Shown: positions 7,433 through 14,017 of the stretch, piece by piece
Position numbering within the stretch: position 1 is the stretch's first letter
Layout of the letters: every line of letters starts with the position of its first letter
DNA from: a bacterium
Lineage (GTDB): Bacteria > Patescibacteriota > Minisyncoccia > Minisyncoccales > JANBVM01
Length of the DNA: 15,603 nucleotides
Direction of reading: 5' to 3'
Assembly (NCBI GenBank): GCA_030591065.1
Contig: JAUVBU010000011.1
Span: 1-15,603, forward strand
Made by a program: the position numbers and the translations under genes
The notes under the pieces: model-generated
Databases searched by the model: none
What the model saw: only the letters and a program-made list of their open reading frames with translations
What the model was told of the DNA's origin: nothing

Positions 7433-7951
7433 ATGGAAATAAAAAAATATAAAAAGGTTTCTTCTACTAATGTTTTAGCTAAAAAGGCACCAAACAAACC
7501 TTGGTTAATTGTTTTAGCCGAAGAACAAACTGCTGGTTATGGCCGAAAGAAAGACTATTGGTTCTCTCCAAAGGGCGGTCTATATTTTTCTATTATTCTT
7601 CCAAAAAGCAATATCGAAGACTTACAAACCTTAACCCTTTTAGCTGCTTTTGCTATAGCAGAAACTATCAAAGAAAATTTAAGAATTAAACCTTTTATTA
7701 AGCTACCTAATGATGTATATATAAATAATAAGAAGGTAGCTGGAATATTAACCGAGAACGTTGTAGGTAAAGATGTTAAGTTTTCTGTTATGGGTATTGG
7801 GCTTAATACAAATATTTCTAAATTTCCGAAAAAACTAGAAGGGAGTGCAACCTCTCTTCAACTTGAATCAAAAAAGAAAATTAATAATAAAAAAATTCTA
7901 GTAGAAATTGTTAAAAAAATAAAAAAGCAACTAGAAATAATTAGTGTATAA
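7433..7951 (+). CDS. birA: Minimal biotin--protein ligase (catalytic domain only)
   Basis: Makes biotinyl-AMP and transfers biotin to Lys94 of the adjacent carrier protein. Seen: VSSTN at 9-13, EEQTAGYGRKKDYWFSPKG at 30-48 (biotin/AMP loop; the usual GRGRR reads GYGRKK), KLPNDVYINNKKVAGILTE at 90-108 with Lys90 as the expected catalytic lysine (usual KWPND, here Trp to Leu), and GIGLNTN at 121-127. At 172 residues it has no N-terminal DNA-binding domain, so it is not a BirA repressor. It stops soon after the catalytic domain, lacking all or most of the usual C-terminal SH3-like domain. The stop is clean and I saw no continuation in another frame. The tail is lysine-rich. Confidence 0.88.
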   Translation: MEIKKYKKVSSTNVLAKKAPNKPWLIVLAEEQTAGYGRKKDYWFSPKGGLYFSIILPKSNIEDLQTLTLLAAFAIAETIKENLRIKPFIKLPNDVYINNKKVAGILTENVVGKDVKFSVMGIGLNTNISKFPKKLEGSATSLQLESKKKINNKKILVEIVKKIKKQLEIISV

Positions 7952-7977
7952 AAAAAATAAATTAAAAATTACTTATT

Positions 7978-9528
7978 ATGTCGTTTGAAAAAGAAAAAAC
8001 AAAATTAAATAACAAGAGAAAAGCTCTCAGAAACCCTAGCCTTATAGAAAAACAACACCAAAAAGGTAAATTAACTGCTCGAGAGAGAATCGAACTACTA
8101 TTAGATAAAGATAGTTTTTTAGAACTAGACCCCTTCGTTGAAACACGGGTTAGCGAGCTTGGATTAAGTAAAAAAAGAGTTCCAGGAGACGCTGTAGTTA
8201 CTGGTTTCGGAAAAATTAACAACAGAAAAGTTTGTGTCTATAGTCAAGATTTTTCCGTAATGGGAGGGTCTTTAGGAGAAATGCATGCTCAGAAAGTTGT
8301 TAAGGTTATTAACCTTGCCAAAAAAACTGGCTGTCCTATTTTAGGAATAATTGATTCTGGTGGCGCCAGAATTCAAGAAGGGATACTCAGTCTCGACGGA
8401 TATGCTAAAATCTTCAAATCTATGATTAAGGCATCTGGAGTAATACCTCAAATATCAATTATTGTTGGGCCTTCGGCAGGTGGGGCGTCTTATGCTCCAG
8501 GGCTATCTGATTTTGTTTTTATGGTTCAAGGTATATCTCAAATGTATATTACTGGACCTAAAATTATTAAAAGGGTTACATCTGAAGATGTTACCTTTGA
8601 AGATTTGGGAGGCGCAGCTCTCCATAACTCAAAATCTGGGTGTGCTCATTTTTCTTTTAATTCCGAAGAGGATTGTTTTTCAGCTACTAGAACTCTCTTG
8701 TCTTACCTTCCCCAAAACAATCTAGAAAATGCTCCCGAAGAAAGAAGTATTCTAGGACAACTCTTTGAAAAAGAAGAAAACCTTAAAATTGCCAAGATTA
8801 TTCCCGAAGAAGAAAAAAAGGGTTACGACATGAAAAAGTTAATAGTAGAAATTTTTGATAAAAGTTCTTTTTTTGAAGTCCAATCAAGTTTTGCTGTCAA
8901 TTCTATTGTGGGTTTTGCCAGACTTGGAGGAGTTGTAGTTGGAATTGTTGCAAACCAGACAAAGTGTATGGCCGGAACTTTAAATATTGATTCTTCTGAT
9001 AAAATTGCTCGTTTTGTCAGATTTTGCGACGCCTTTAATGTCCCGATAATTAATCTCGTAGACACTCCTGGATACCTTCCTGGTGTTAATCAAGAAAAGG
9101 GAGGAATTATTAGACACGGAGCAAAAGTTTTATATGCTTTTGCAGAAGCGAGTGTTCCCAAGATTAGCTTGATTTTAAGAAAAGCTTTTGGGGGCGCTTA
9201 TATTGCCCTAGTTTCAAGAGAGCTCGGATACGATATGGTTTTAGCTTGGCCTTCAGCTCAAATAGCAGTTATGGGACCAGAGCAAGCAGTAAAAATTATT
9301 TACAGAAAAGAAATAGCGAAAAGTAAAAATCCAGAAAAACTTGAAAATGAAAAAATTGAAGAATTACGTAAAACATTTCTCAATCCATATCAAGCCGCAA
9401 AGCTTGGACAGATTGATATCGTAATCCGCCCAGAAGAAACAAGAACAACTTTAATTAAGTGTTTAAGCTCTCTTTTAGATAAAAGAGAGAGTAAGGTTGC
9501 CCGAAAACATGGCAACATGCCTCTTTAA
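7978..9528 (+). CDS. Carboxyltransferase subunit of acyl-CoA carboxylase (PccB/MmdA family)
   Basis: Transfers the carboxyl group from carboxybiotin to an acyl-CoA. Its 516 residues contain both crotonase-like halves (N and C domains) in one chain, as in PccB, unlike split AccA/AccD; the AccD zinc ribbon is absent. Seen: GKLTARERIELLLD at 30-43, SQDFSVMGGSLGEMHAQK at 89-106, DSGGARIQEG at 126-135, GPSAGGASYAPGLSDF at 164-179, DTPGYLPG at 362-369, RKAFGGAYIALVS at 401-413, AWPSAQIAVMGPEQA at 423-437, and the family's C-terminal KHGNMPL. The residue known to set acyl-CoA choice in Streptomyces subunits is Ile409, not the Asp of strict propionyl-CoA enzymes. Ile is also seen in methylmalonyl-CoA decarboxylase-type relatives. 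In this locus acetyl-CoA carboxylase is the best guess; propionyl-CoA carboxylase is possible. No decarboxylase membrane subunit is nearby. Confidence 0.9.
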   Translation: MSFEKEKTKLNNKRKALRNPSLIEKQHQKGKLTARERIELLLDKDSFLELDPFVETRVSELGLSKKRVPGDAVVTGFGKINNRKVCVYSQDFSVMGGSLGEMHAQKVVKVINLAKKTGCPILGIIDSGGARIQEGILSLDGYAKIFKSMIKASGVIPQISIIVGPSAGGASYAPGLSDFVFMVQGISQMYITGPKIIKRVTSEDVTFEDLGGAALHNSKSGCAHFSFNSEEDCFSATRTLLSYLPQNNLENAPEERSILGQLFEKEENLKIAKIIPEEEKKGYDMKKLIVEIFDKSSFFEVQSSFAVNSIVGFARLGGVVVGIVANQTKCMAGTLNIDSSDKIARFVRFCDAFNVPIINLVDTPGYLPGVNQEKGGIIRHGAKVLYAFAEASVPKISLILRKAFGGAYIALVSRELGYDMVLAWPSAQIAVMGPEQAVKIIYRKEIAKSKNPEKLENEKIEELRKTFLNPYQAAKLGQIDIVIRPEETRTTLIKCLSSLLDKRESKVARKHGNMPL

Positions 9529-9546
9529 TAAATTTTAATTAAAAAA

Positions 9547-10137
9547 ATGACAAACTTTATTTTGTTGTCACTGTTCTCTTATTTTTTAGGATCCATTTGT
9601 TTCGCCCACTTAATAGCTAAGACTAAGAACGTTGACTTATCAAAAACTGGCAGCAAGTCAGCTACATCCACAAACTTAGCCCGAAGTGTTGGGTGGAAGT
9701 GGGGAATTTTAACTGTTGTGTTAGATCTTTCCAAGGGAGTAATTCCTACTCTTTTAGCTTTTCATTATTTAGAAAATACCTGGCAAATTATTATAGTATC
9801 CGTTCTTCCAATTTTAGGCCATATTTATCCTATATTTTTTAACTTTGTTGGTGGAAAAGGGGGGGCTACCTTTATGGGTATTATTTTAGCTTTGGTTGGT
9901 TTTAAAATATTTCTTGTTTCTCTTTTAGCCTGGATTCTTGTTTTCGCTATTACGAGAGTTTCTAGCCTTACTAATATTATTATTCCTTGGCTTTTATCTC
10001 TTTTCTTATTTCTTTATTTCCCATTTTATTATTTTATAATCGGAGTCATAAGTGCTTCTTTAGTTTCTTTTGCTTTACGGAACAATATAAAAAGACTTAT
10101 TACCGGAAAAGAACCTAAGAGCCCCGTAAACCTTTAA
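9547..10137 (+). CDS. plsY: Glycerol-3-phosphate acyltransferase PlsY (copy 1)
   Basis: Membrane enzyme predicted to move an acyl group from acyl-phosphate to glycerol-3-phosphate. It has 196 residues, the normal PlsY length, with several membrane helices. Seen: SYFLGSICFAHLIAK at 11-25; a modified first motif, GSKSATSTN at 35-43, where PlsY normally reads GSGNxGATN; DLSKG at 60-64; the second motif GHIYPIFFNFVGGKGGAT at 91-108; TRVSSLTN at 136-143; and a C-terminal LRNNIKRLITGKE matching the usual RxxNIxRLLxGxE ending. The changes in motif I may affect phosphate binding, so activity should not be assumed. PlsX, which makes the acyl-phosphate, is not in the window. It starts 18 bases after the carboxyltransferase gene and has no Shine-Dalgarno site. 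Confidence 0.85.
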   Translation: MTNFILLSLFSYFLGSICFAHLIAKTKNVDLSKTGSKSATSTNLARSVGWKWGILTVVLDLSKGVIPTLLAFHYLENTWQIIIVSVLPILGHIYPIFFNFVGGKGGATFMGIILALVGFKIFLVSLLAWILVFAITRVSSLTNIIIPWLLSLFLFLYFPFYYFIIGVISASLVSFALRNNIKRLITGKEPKSPVNL

Positions 10138-10141
10138 AGTT

Positions 10142-10804
10142 ATGCAAATTTTTGATTTTTCATGGATAGTCTTTTCTTATCTCTTAGGATCTATTCCCTT
10201 TGGATACATAATCACGAAGATTTCAACTAAGAAAAACATCTTAGATGTCGGCTGGAAAAAAACTTCTGGATCAAACGTTTTCAAAAACATTGGTATGTGG
10301 CAGGGAATACTAACTGGACTCCTAGATATCGGTAAAGGATTTTTAGCTGTCAAAATAGCCCAAACTTTTGAGTTTTCGGGCTCAATTCAAGCTTTATCTG
10401 GAGTAGCAGCTGTAGTTGGCCATAATTGGTCTTATTTTTTAAAACTATCTGGAGGAAGGGGAATTGGAACTTTTTTGGGTGCTGCTCTAGCTCTTTCTCC
10501 CTCTATTCTTTGGCAACCATTAATGTTTTTCCTTATCCTAACCTTACTTTGGGACTCTTCTATTGGTACCCTTTTACTTTTAACTTCTTTTATAATAATC
10601 AGCACAACAAATGGATTTGAGGCAGGGAAGTTGTTTGGACTAGCATCTCTTTTCCCTGTTTTTATTAAAAGACTAAGTCCAATAAAAGAACTAAGGGGAA
10701 GTCAAAACAAAACAGCTTTAATCAAAAGCCGTTTACTTTTTGACGACAATCATCCTCACTTAGAACCTAGAATAAAAAGAATAGTTAAAAGATTGACAAA
10801 ATAA
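10142..10804 (+). CDS. Divergent PlsY-like acyltransferase (copy 2)
   Basis: A second PlsY-family membrane protein of 220 residues, starting only 4 bases after copy 1. Seen: SYLLGSIPFGYIITK at 12-26, a close match to the PlsY N-terminus; a first motif reduced to TSGSNVFKNIG at 41-51; LDIGKG at 61-66; and the second motif GHNWSYFLKLSGGRGIGT at 93-110 (GGRG for GGKG). The third part is unlike copy 1, and the C-terminus is an extra soluble tail rich in basic residues (about 170-220) without the NIxRL ending. Known: the family uses acyl-phosphate. Inferred: a paralogue with a different acyl or acceptor preference, or a partner of copy 1; the sequence does not decide. The last codons overlap the next promoter. 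Confidence 0.78.
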   Translation: MQIFDFSWIVFSYLLGSIPFGYIITKISTKKNILDVGWKKTSGSNVFKNIGMWQGILTGLLDIGKGFLAVKIAQTFEFSGSIQALSGVAAVVGHNWSYFLKLSGGRGIGTFLGAALALSPSILWQPLMFFLILTLLWDSSIGTLLLLTSFIIISTTNGFEAGKLFGLASLFPVFIKRLSPIKELRGSQNKTALIKSRLLFDDNHPHLEPRIKRIVKRLTK

Positions 10805-10820
10805 CAATTTCTAATATAAT
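10793..10820 (+). promoter_or_regulatory. Near-consensus sigma70-type promoter for nusA
   Basis: TTGACA at 10793-10798 (perfect -35), a 16-base spacer, and TATAAT at 10815-10820 (perfect -10). The -35 lies in the last codons of the PlsY-like gene, whose stop is at 10802-10804. The expected transcription start is about 10827, giving a leader of roughly 100 bases to nusA. A second TATAAT at 10821-10826 directly follows but has poor -35 spacing. Confidence 0.75.
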
Positions 10821-10828
10821 TATAATAA

Positions 10829-10851
10829 GTCCGTCGAAAACGGACGTTTTT
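10829..10851 (+). terminator. Hairpin plus T-run ending the lipid operon
   Basis: GTCCGT (10829-10834), loop CGAAA (10835-10839) and ACGGAC (10840-10845) form a perfect 6-bp stem, followed by G and TTTTT (10847-10851). It looks like a short intrinsic terminator for the long upstream unit. It sits at or just after the predicted nusA transcription start, so in nusA mRNA it would be a 5'-end stem-loop. Confidence 0.6.
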
Positions 10852-10930
10852 AAAATAATCAATCTTTAAATTTTAACGTCTAAATAAAAATAAAAGACAA
10901 ATTAGTTGTTAAAATATAAAGTTTATCTCT

Positions 10931-12280
10931 ATGGATTTAAAAATTTTCGCATCCGCCGTTGCTCAAATAGGAGAAGAAAAAGGGCTCTCTAAAGAAAAAA
11001 TTACCGAGATTATTGAACAAGCGTTAGCCGCCGCCTATAAAAAAGACTACGGGAAAAAAGGACAAATAATCAAAGCTGAGCTTAACCTCGTAAGCGGAGA
11101 AGCTAAATTCTGGCAAATTAAAACAACCGTAGAAGAAGAGATGATTTATTCCGAAGAAGAACTATTGAAATTAAAAGAGATGAAAGAAGGAGGGGAAGAA
11201 TTTTCTGAAGAAGAGGGGAAAGAAAAAATTCGTTTCAATCCAGAAAAACATATTATAATAGAGGAAGCAAAAAAAGTTAAACCTGAGATTGAGGCTGGAG
11301 AAGATTTAATTATTCCTTTAGAAATTAAAAGTGAGTACGGAAGAATAGCTGCTCAAACAGCAAAGCAAGTTATTATTCAAGGAATCAGAGAAGCAGAAAA
11401 GAAAAGTATTTTTGAAGAATACAAAAGCAAAGAGGATAATATTATTTCTGGAATTATTCAAAGAATAGAAGGGAAAAATATTCTTTTTGACCTTGGTAAA
11501 ACCTTAGGAGTTTTAACAAAGGAAGAGCAGATTCCTGGAGAATTTTATCGAGCAGGACAAAGACTAAGAGTATATGTTTTAAAAGCAGAAGAAACTCCCC
11601 GAGGGCCAAAAATCTTTCTTTCTAGGTCTTATCCAAAACTAGTTTCTAAATTATTTGAATTAGAGGTTCCAGAAATCTCTTCTGGTGCAGTTGTAATTAA
11701 ATCTATAGCAAGAGAGGCCGGGTCTAGAACAAAAATTGCCGTCTTTTCAAACGAAGAAAATATTGACCCTATTGGTGCATCCGTTGGACAAAGAGGGACT
11801 AGAGTTCAAATTATTATTAATGAATTAGGAGGAGAAAAAATTGATATTGTAGAATACTCTGAAGATCCAAAAGAGTATATTTCCAATGCTTTAAGTCCAG
11901 CAAAGGTTTTAGAAATAAAAATCTTACCCAAAAACAAAGCTTTAGCTGTAGTTCCAGAAGATCAACTGTCTCTAGCTATCGGTAAAAATGGTCAAAATGT
12001 CAGATTAGCAGCTAAACTAACTGGATGGAAGATAGACGTAAGAGGCCCATCGGAAGAATCCACCGAAAAAGAAGTTGACGTAAAAGAAGAGCAAGAGTCT
12101 TTAGACGCAAAGGTGTCGGTTGATTTAGATAAAAAACCAACAAAAGAAAGCCCTGAGGAAAAAACTTCAGAAAAAGAAAAACCCAAAAAGGAAAAGAAAA
12201 GTAAAACGAAAAAAGTAAAAGAGAAGAAAAAAACAAAAGAAAAGAAGACGAAGAAAAAAGAAACAAAAAAGAAAGAATAG
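10931..12280 (+). CDS. nusA: Transcription termination/antitermination factor NusA
   Basis: RNA polymerase-binding factor controlling pausing, termination and antitermination. It has 449 residues. Domains: N-terminal polymerase-binding domain (1-165), S1 (about 168-234), KH1 (about 240-312, with GASVGQRGTRVQ at 282-293) and KH2 (about 316-372, with AIGKNGQNVRLAAKLTGW at 349-366). KH1 and KH2 match NusA very well. Two odd parts: an acidic insertion in the N-terminal domain (about 72-125, Glu/Lys-rich), and a low-complexity charged tail from about 374 to 449, acidic at first and then almost entirely Lys/Glu/Thr with repeated KKxK units. The E. coli C-terminal acidic repeats are absent. RimP, a frequent neighbour of nusA, is not seen. 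No Shine-Dalgarno site precedes the ATG. Confidence 0.93.
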   Translation: MDLKIFASAVAQIGEEKGLSKEKITEIIEQALAAAYKKDYGKKGQIIKAELNLVSGEAKFWQIKTTVEEEMIYSEEELLKLKEMKEGGEEFSEEEGKEKIRFNPEKHIIIEEAKKVKPEIEAGEDLIIPLEIKSEYGRIAAQTAKQVIIQGIREAEKKSIFEEYKSKEDNIISGIIQRIEGKNILFDLGKTLGVLTKEEQIPGEFYRAGQRLRVYVLKAEETPRGPKIFLSRSYPKLVSKLFELEVPEISSGAVVIKSIAREAGSRTKIAVFSNEENIDPIGASVGQRGTRVQIIINELGGEKIDIVEYSEDPKEYISNALSPAKVLEIKILPKNKALAVVPEDQLSLAIGKNGQNVRLAAKLTGWKIDVRGPSEESTEKEVDVKEEQESLDAKVSVDLDKKPTKESPEEKTSEKEKPKKEKKSKTKKVKEKKKTKEKKTKKKETKKKE

Positions 12281-12287
12281 TTTTTAA

Positions 12288-12316
12288 TTGTTGTAAAGTT
12301 TAATTTTTGTTAAAAT
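12288..12316 (+). promoter_or_regulatory. Candidate promoter for clpP
   Basis: TTGTTG at 12288-12293, a 17-base spacer, and TAAAAT at 12311-12316. The expected start is about 12323, only about 16 bases before the clpP ATG. It lies in the 58-base gap after nusA, in which I see no terminator hairpin, so clpP may also be read through from nusA. Confidence 0.5.
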
Positions 12317-12338
12317 ACTCTATTAAAACAATAAATAT

Positions 12339-12926
12339 ATGAACTTAATACCTACTGTTATTGAAAAAACAAAATACGGAGAAAGAGCTTACGATATTTA
12401 TTCTAGACTATTAAAAGAGAGAATTATTTTTCTGGGTGGTCCAATTAATGACCCTATGGCTAACGCTATTATAGCCCAAATGCTTTTTTTAGCATCCCAA
12501 GACCCTAAAAAAGACATTCAATTATATATTAACTCCCCCGGAGGAATGCTTACTTCTGCTCTGGCAATTTATGACACAATGCAATATATAGCCTCTCCTG
12601 TTTCTACAGTATGCGTTGGTTCAGCCGCCTCAGGAGCAGCGATACTCTTGGGAGCTGGTACAAAAGGAAAGAGATTTTCTTTACCTAACGGGCAAATATT
12701 ACTTCATCAGGTAGCTATAAGTAATGTAGGGGGGCAAGCCGTAGAAGTTGAAATTACCGCTAAACACGTTCTTAAATTAAAAAAACTTGTGAATAAAATT
12801 TTATCTAAACATACTGGAAAAAGTGTTGAAAAATTATCAAAAGACACTGATCGTGATTTTTATCTTTCAGCAATAGAGGCCCAAGAATACGGCCTAATAG
12901 ATAAGGTAATAAAACCGAAGAAATAA
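12339..12926 (+). CDS. clpP: ATP-dependent Clp protease proteolytic subunit
   Basis: Serine protease subunit that forms the barrel chamber with ClpX/ClpC-type ATPases and degrades unfolded proteins in the cytoplasm. It has 195 residues, the standard mature length. Seen: the N-terminal PTVIEKTKYGERAYDIYSRL, YINSPGG at 63-69, the nucleophile Ser98 in GSAASGAA (94-101; the common form is GMAASMAA), His123 in LLHQ (121-124), and Asp173 in TDRDFYLSAIEA (170-181), completing the triad. The usual HQP-LGG after the histidine reads HQVAISNVGG, one residue longer. No Clp ATPase or trigger factor gene is beside it. The next gene starts 7 bases downstream. Confidence 0.94.
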   Translation: MNLIPTVIEKTKYGERAYDIYSRLLKERIIFLGGPINDPMANAIIAQMLFLASQDPKKDIQLYINSPGGMLTSALAIYDTMQYIASPVSTVCVGSAASGAAILLGAGTKGKRFSLPNGQILLHQVAISNVGGQAVEVEITAKHVLKLKKLVNKILSKHTGKSVEKLSKDTDRDFYLSAIEAQEYGLIDKVIKPKK

Positions 12927-12933
12927 AAATCTA

Positions 12934-13995
12934 ATGAAAGAATTTTGGCGTTCAAAGTTATTTTGGGGAATAGCCTTAACCTTGTTTGGGATAGGGCTTT
13001 TTATTTACTTTACATCTAGACCAGAAACACAAAGCGATATTTATGAAAAAGAATTAATTGAGGAAATTAAAAAAGATACTTTTTCACCATCTACCGCTAT
13101 TATTTCTCCAAGAATCAACCTATGGTTTAACGATAATTTTAAGGTAAATATTTTAGATTCAGACTTAGGATCAGGATTAGTTCCCTTTAAGATTAATAAG
13201 AGTGGGTGCCACTATCTTATTACCGACTTGGGTACCGGTAAAAGCTCTGGAGGTTTTCGACCGTGCAAAGAAGCAGAGGTAATAGTTGAGGTCGGTCTTG
13301 AAAAAGTTTGCTCTTCTTCTTACTCAAAAGACAATCTCTCTTCTGGAAAATGTAAGGTTTCTAGTAAGGCTTTTGATTTGGCTGGAAATGACTCTGGATG
13401 GAAAAGCAGTACTTTTAATATTGATCTTATCTCTCCAATATTAACTAAGATTGAGAGCGAGCAAACCGTAAAAGCAAAACAAGAACATCTTTTTAAAACA
13501 ACTATTTCCGATAATAATCGGATTTCCAATTGTTGGTTTTATGTTAACAACGTTCCAGTAGATAGCATTGTTAATGTTTCCCCTCATCCATGTAAAGACG
13601 AAAATCTTTGCACAGCTTCTATAACTTATAAAATTGAAAACGAAGGTAGCTTTGAGCTTATGTTTGGATGTAGCGACTCTGCTGGAAATACAGGATTTAG
13701 CGAACCCTTTCTTTTAGGGGCAATAATTAATCACTCTCCCGAAATATCCTTTTGTCGCGTCGTACCAACAAAAGGTTCATTACAAACTGAATTTAAATTT
13801 GAAGCAGAAGTTGCCGATCCAGACAACGACCCCTTTTCCTATGTATGGGATTTTGGAGACAATAAAGCGTCGACAGAAAAAAATCCTACTCATTTTTACG
13901 AAGAATTAGGCCTTTTTAAACCAAAACTTTTCGTTTCTGATGAAAAAGGCGCCAAGGCTGAGTGTTCGACAGCTTGGGTTATTGTAAATAAATAA
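12934..13995 (+). CDS. Membrane-anchored Cys-rich surface protein with C-terminal PKD domain
   Basis: No specific function recognised. It has 353 residues: a short basic N-terminus and one membrane helix (about 9-27), so the rest is predicted extracellular. A linker (28-58) leads into two similar Ig-like modules, each with four cysteines (Cys92, 111, 126, 140 and Cys200, 220, 226, 246) and each with a D-x-AGN motif (148-152 and 248-252). Residues 268-353 are a PKD domain, shown by ADPDNDPFSYVWDFGDN at 294-310, NPTHFYEELG at 317-326 and a closing strand WVIVNK. Two more cysteines are at 274 and 344. The even count (10) and pairing suggest disulfides. PKD domains often mediate surface contacts. 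It starts 7 bases after clpP with no Shine-Dalgarno site, so it is probably cotranscribed with it. Confidence 0.75.
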   Translation: MKEFWRSKLFWGIALTLFGIGLFIYFTSRPETQSDIYEKELIEEIKKDTFSPSTAIISPRINLWFNDNFKVNILDSDLGSGLVPFKINKSGCHYLITDLGTGKSSGGFRPCKEAEVIVEVGLEKVCSSSYSKDNLSSGKCKVSSKAFDLAGNDSGWKSSTFNIDLISPILTKIESEQTVKAKQEHLFKTTISDNNRISNCWFYVNNVPVDSIVNVSPHPCKDENLCTASITYKIENEGSFELMFGCSDSAGNTGFSEPFLLGAIINHSPEISFCRVVPTKGSLQTEFKFEAEVADPDNDPFSYVWDFGDNKASTEKNPTHFYEELGLFKPKLFVSDEKGAKAECSTAWVIVNK

Positions 13996-14017
13996 CGAAA
14001 ATATTAAAATAAAAATA

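Noticed and set aside
7978..9528. Methylmalonyl-CoA decarboxylase or transcarboxylase alpha subunit
   Set aside because: Family motifs alone allow it, but there is no membrane decarboxylase subunit nearby, and a biotin carboxylase gene is present, which those complexes do not need.
10904..10915. TAAAAT at 10910-10915 as a second nusA promoter
   Set aside because: No acceptable -35 lies 16-18 bases upstream; kept only as part of the inverted-repeat observation.
11992..12266. Two minus-strand open frames opposite the end of nusA
   Set aside because: They are mirror images of the Lys/Glu-rich tail, giving Ser/Phe/Leu-rich low-complexity peptides; the nusA frame explains the sequence.
12020..12280. 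The A-rich nusA tail as a DNA repeat or homopolymer slippage artefact
   Set aside because: The frame stays open through to the stop with varied lysine and glutamate codons, as expected of a real charged tail, and has no fixed repeat unit.
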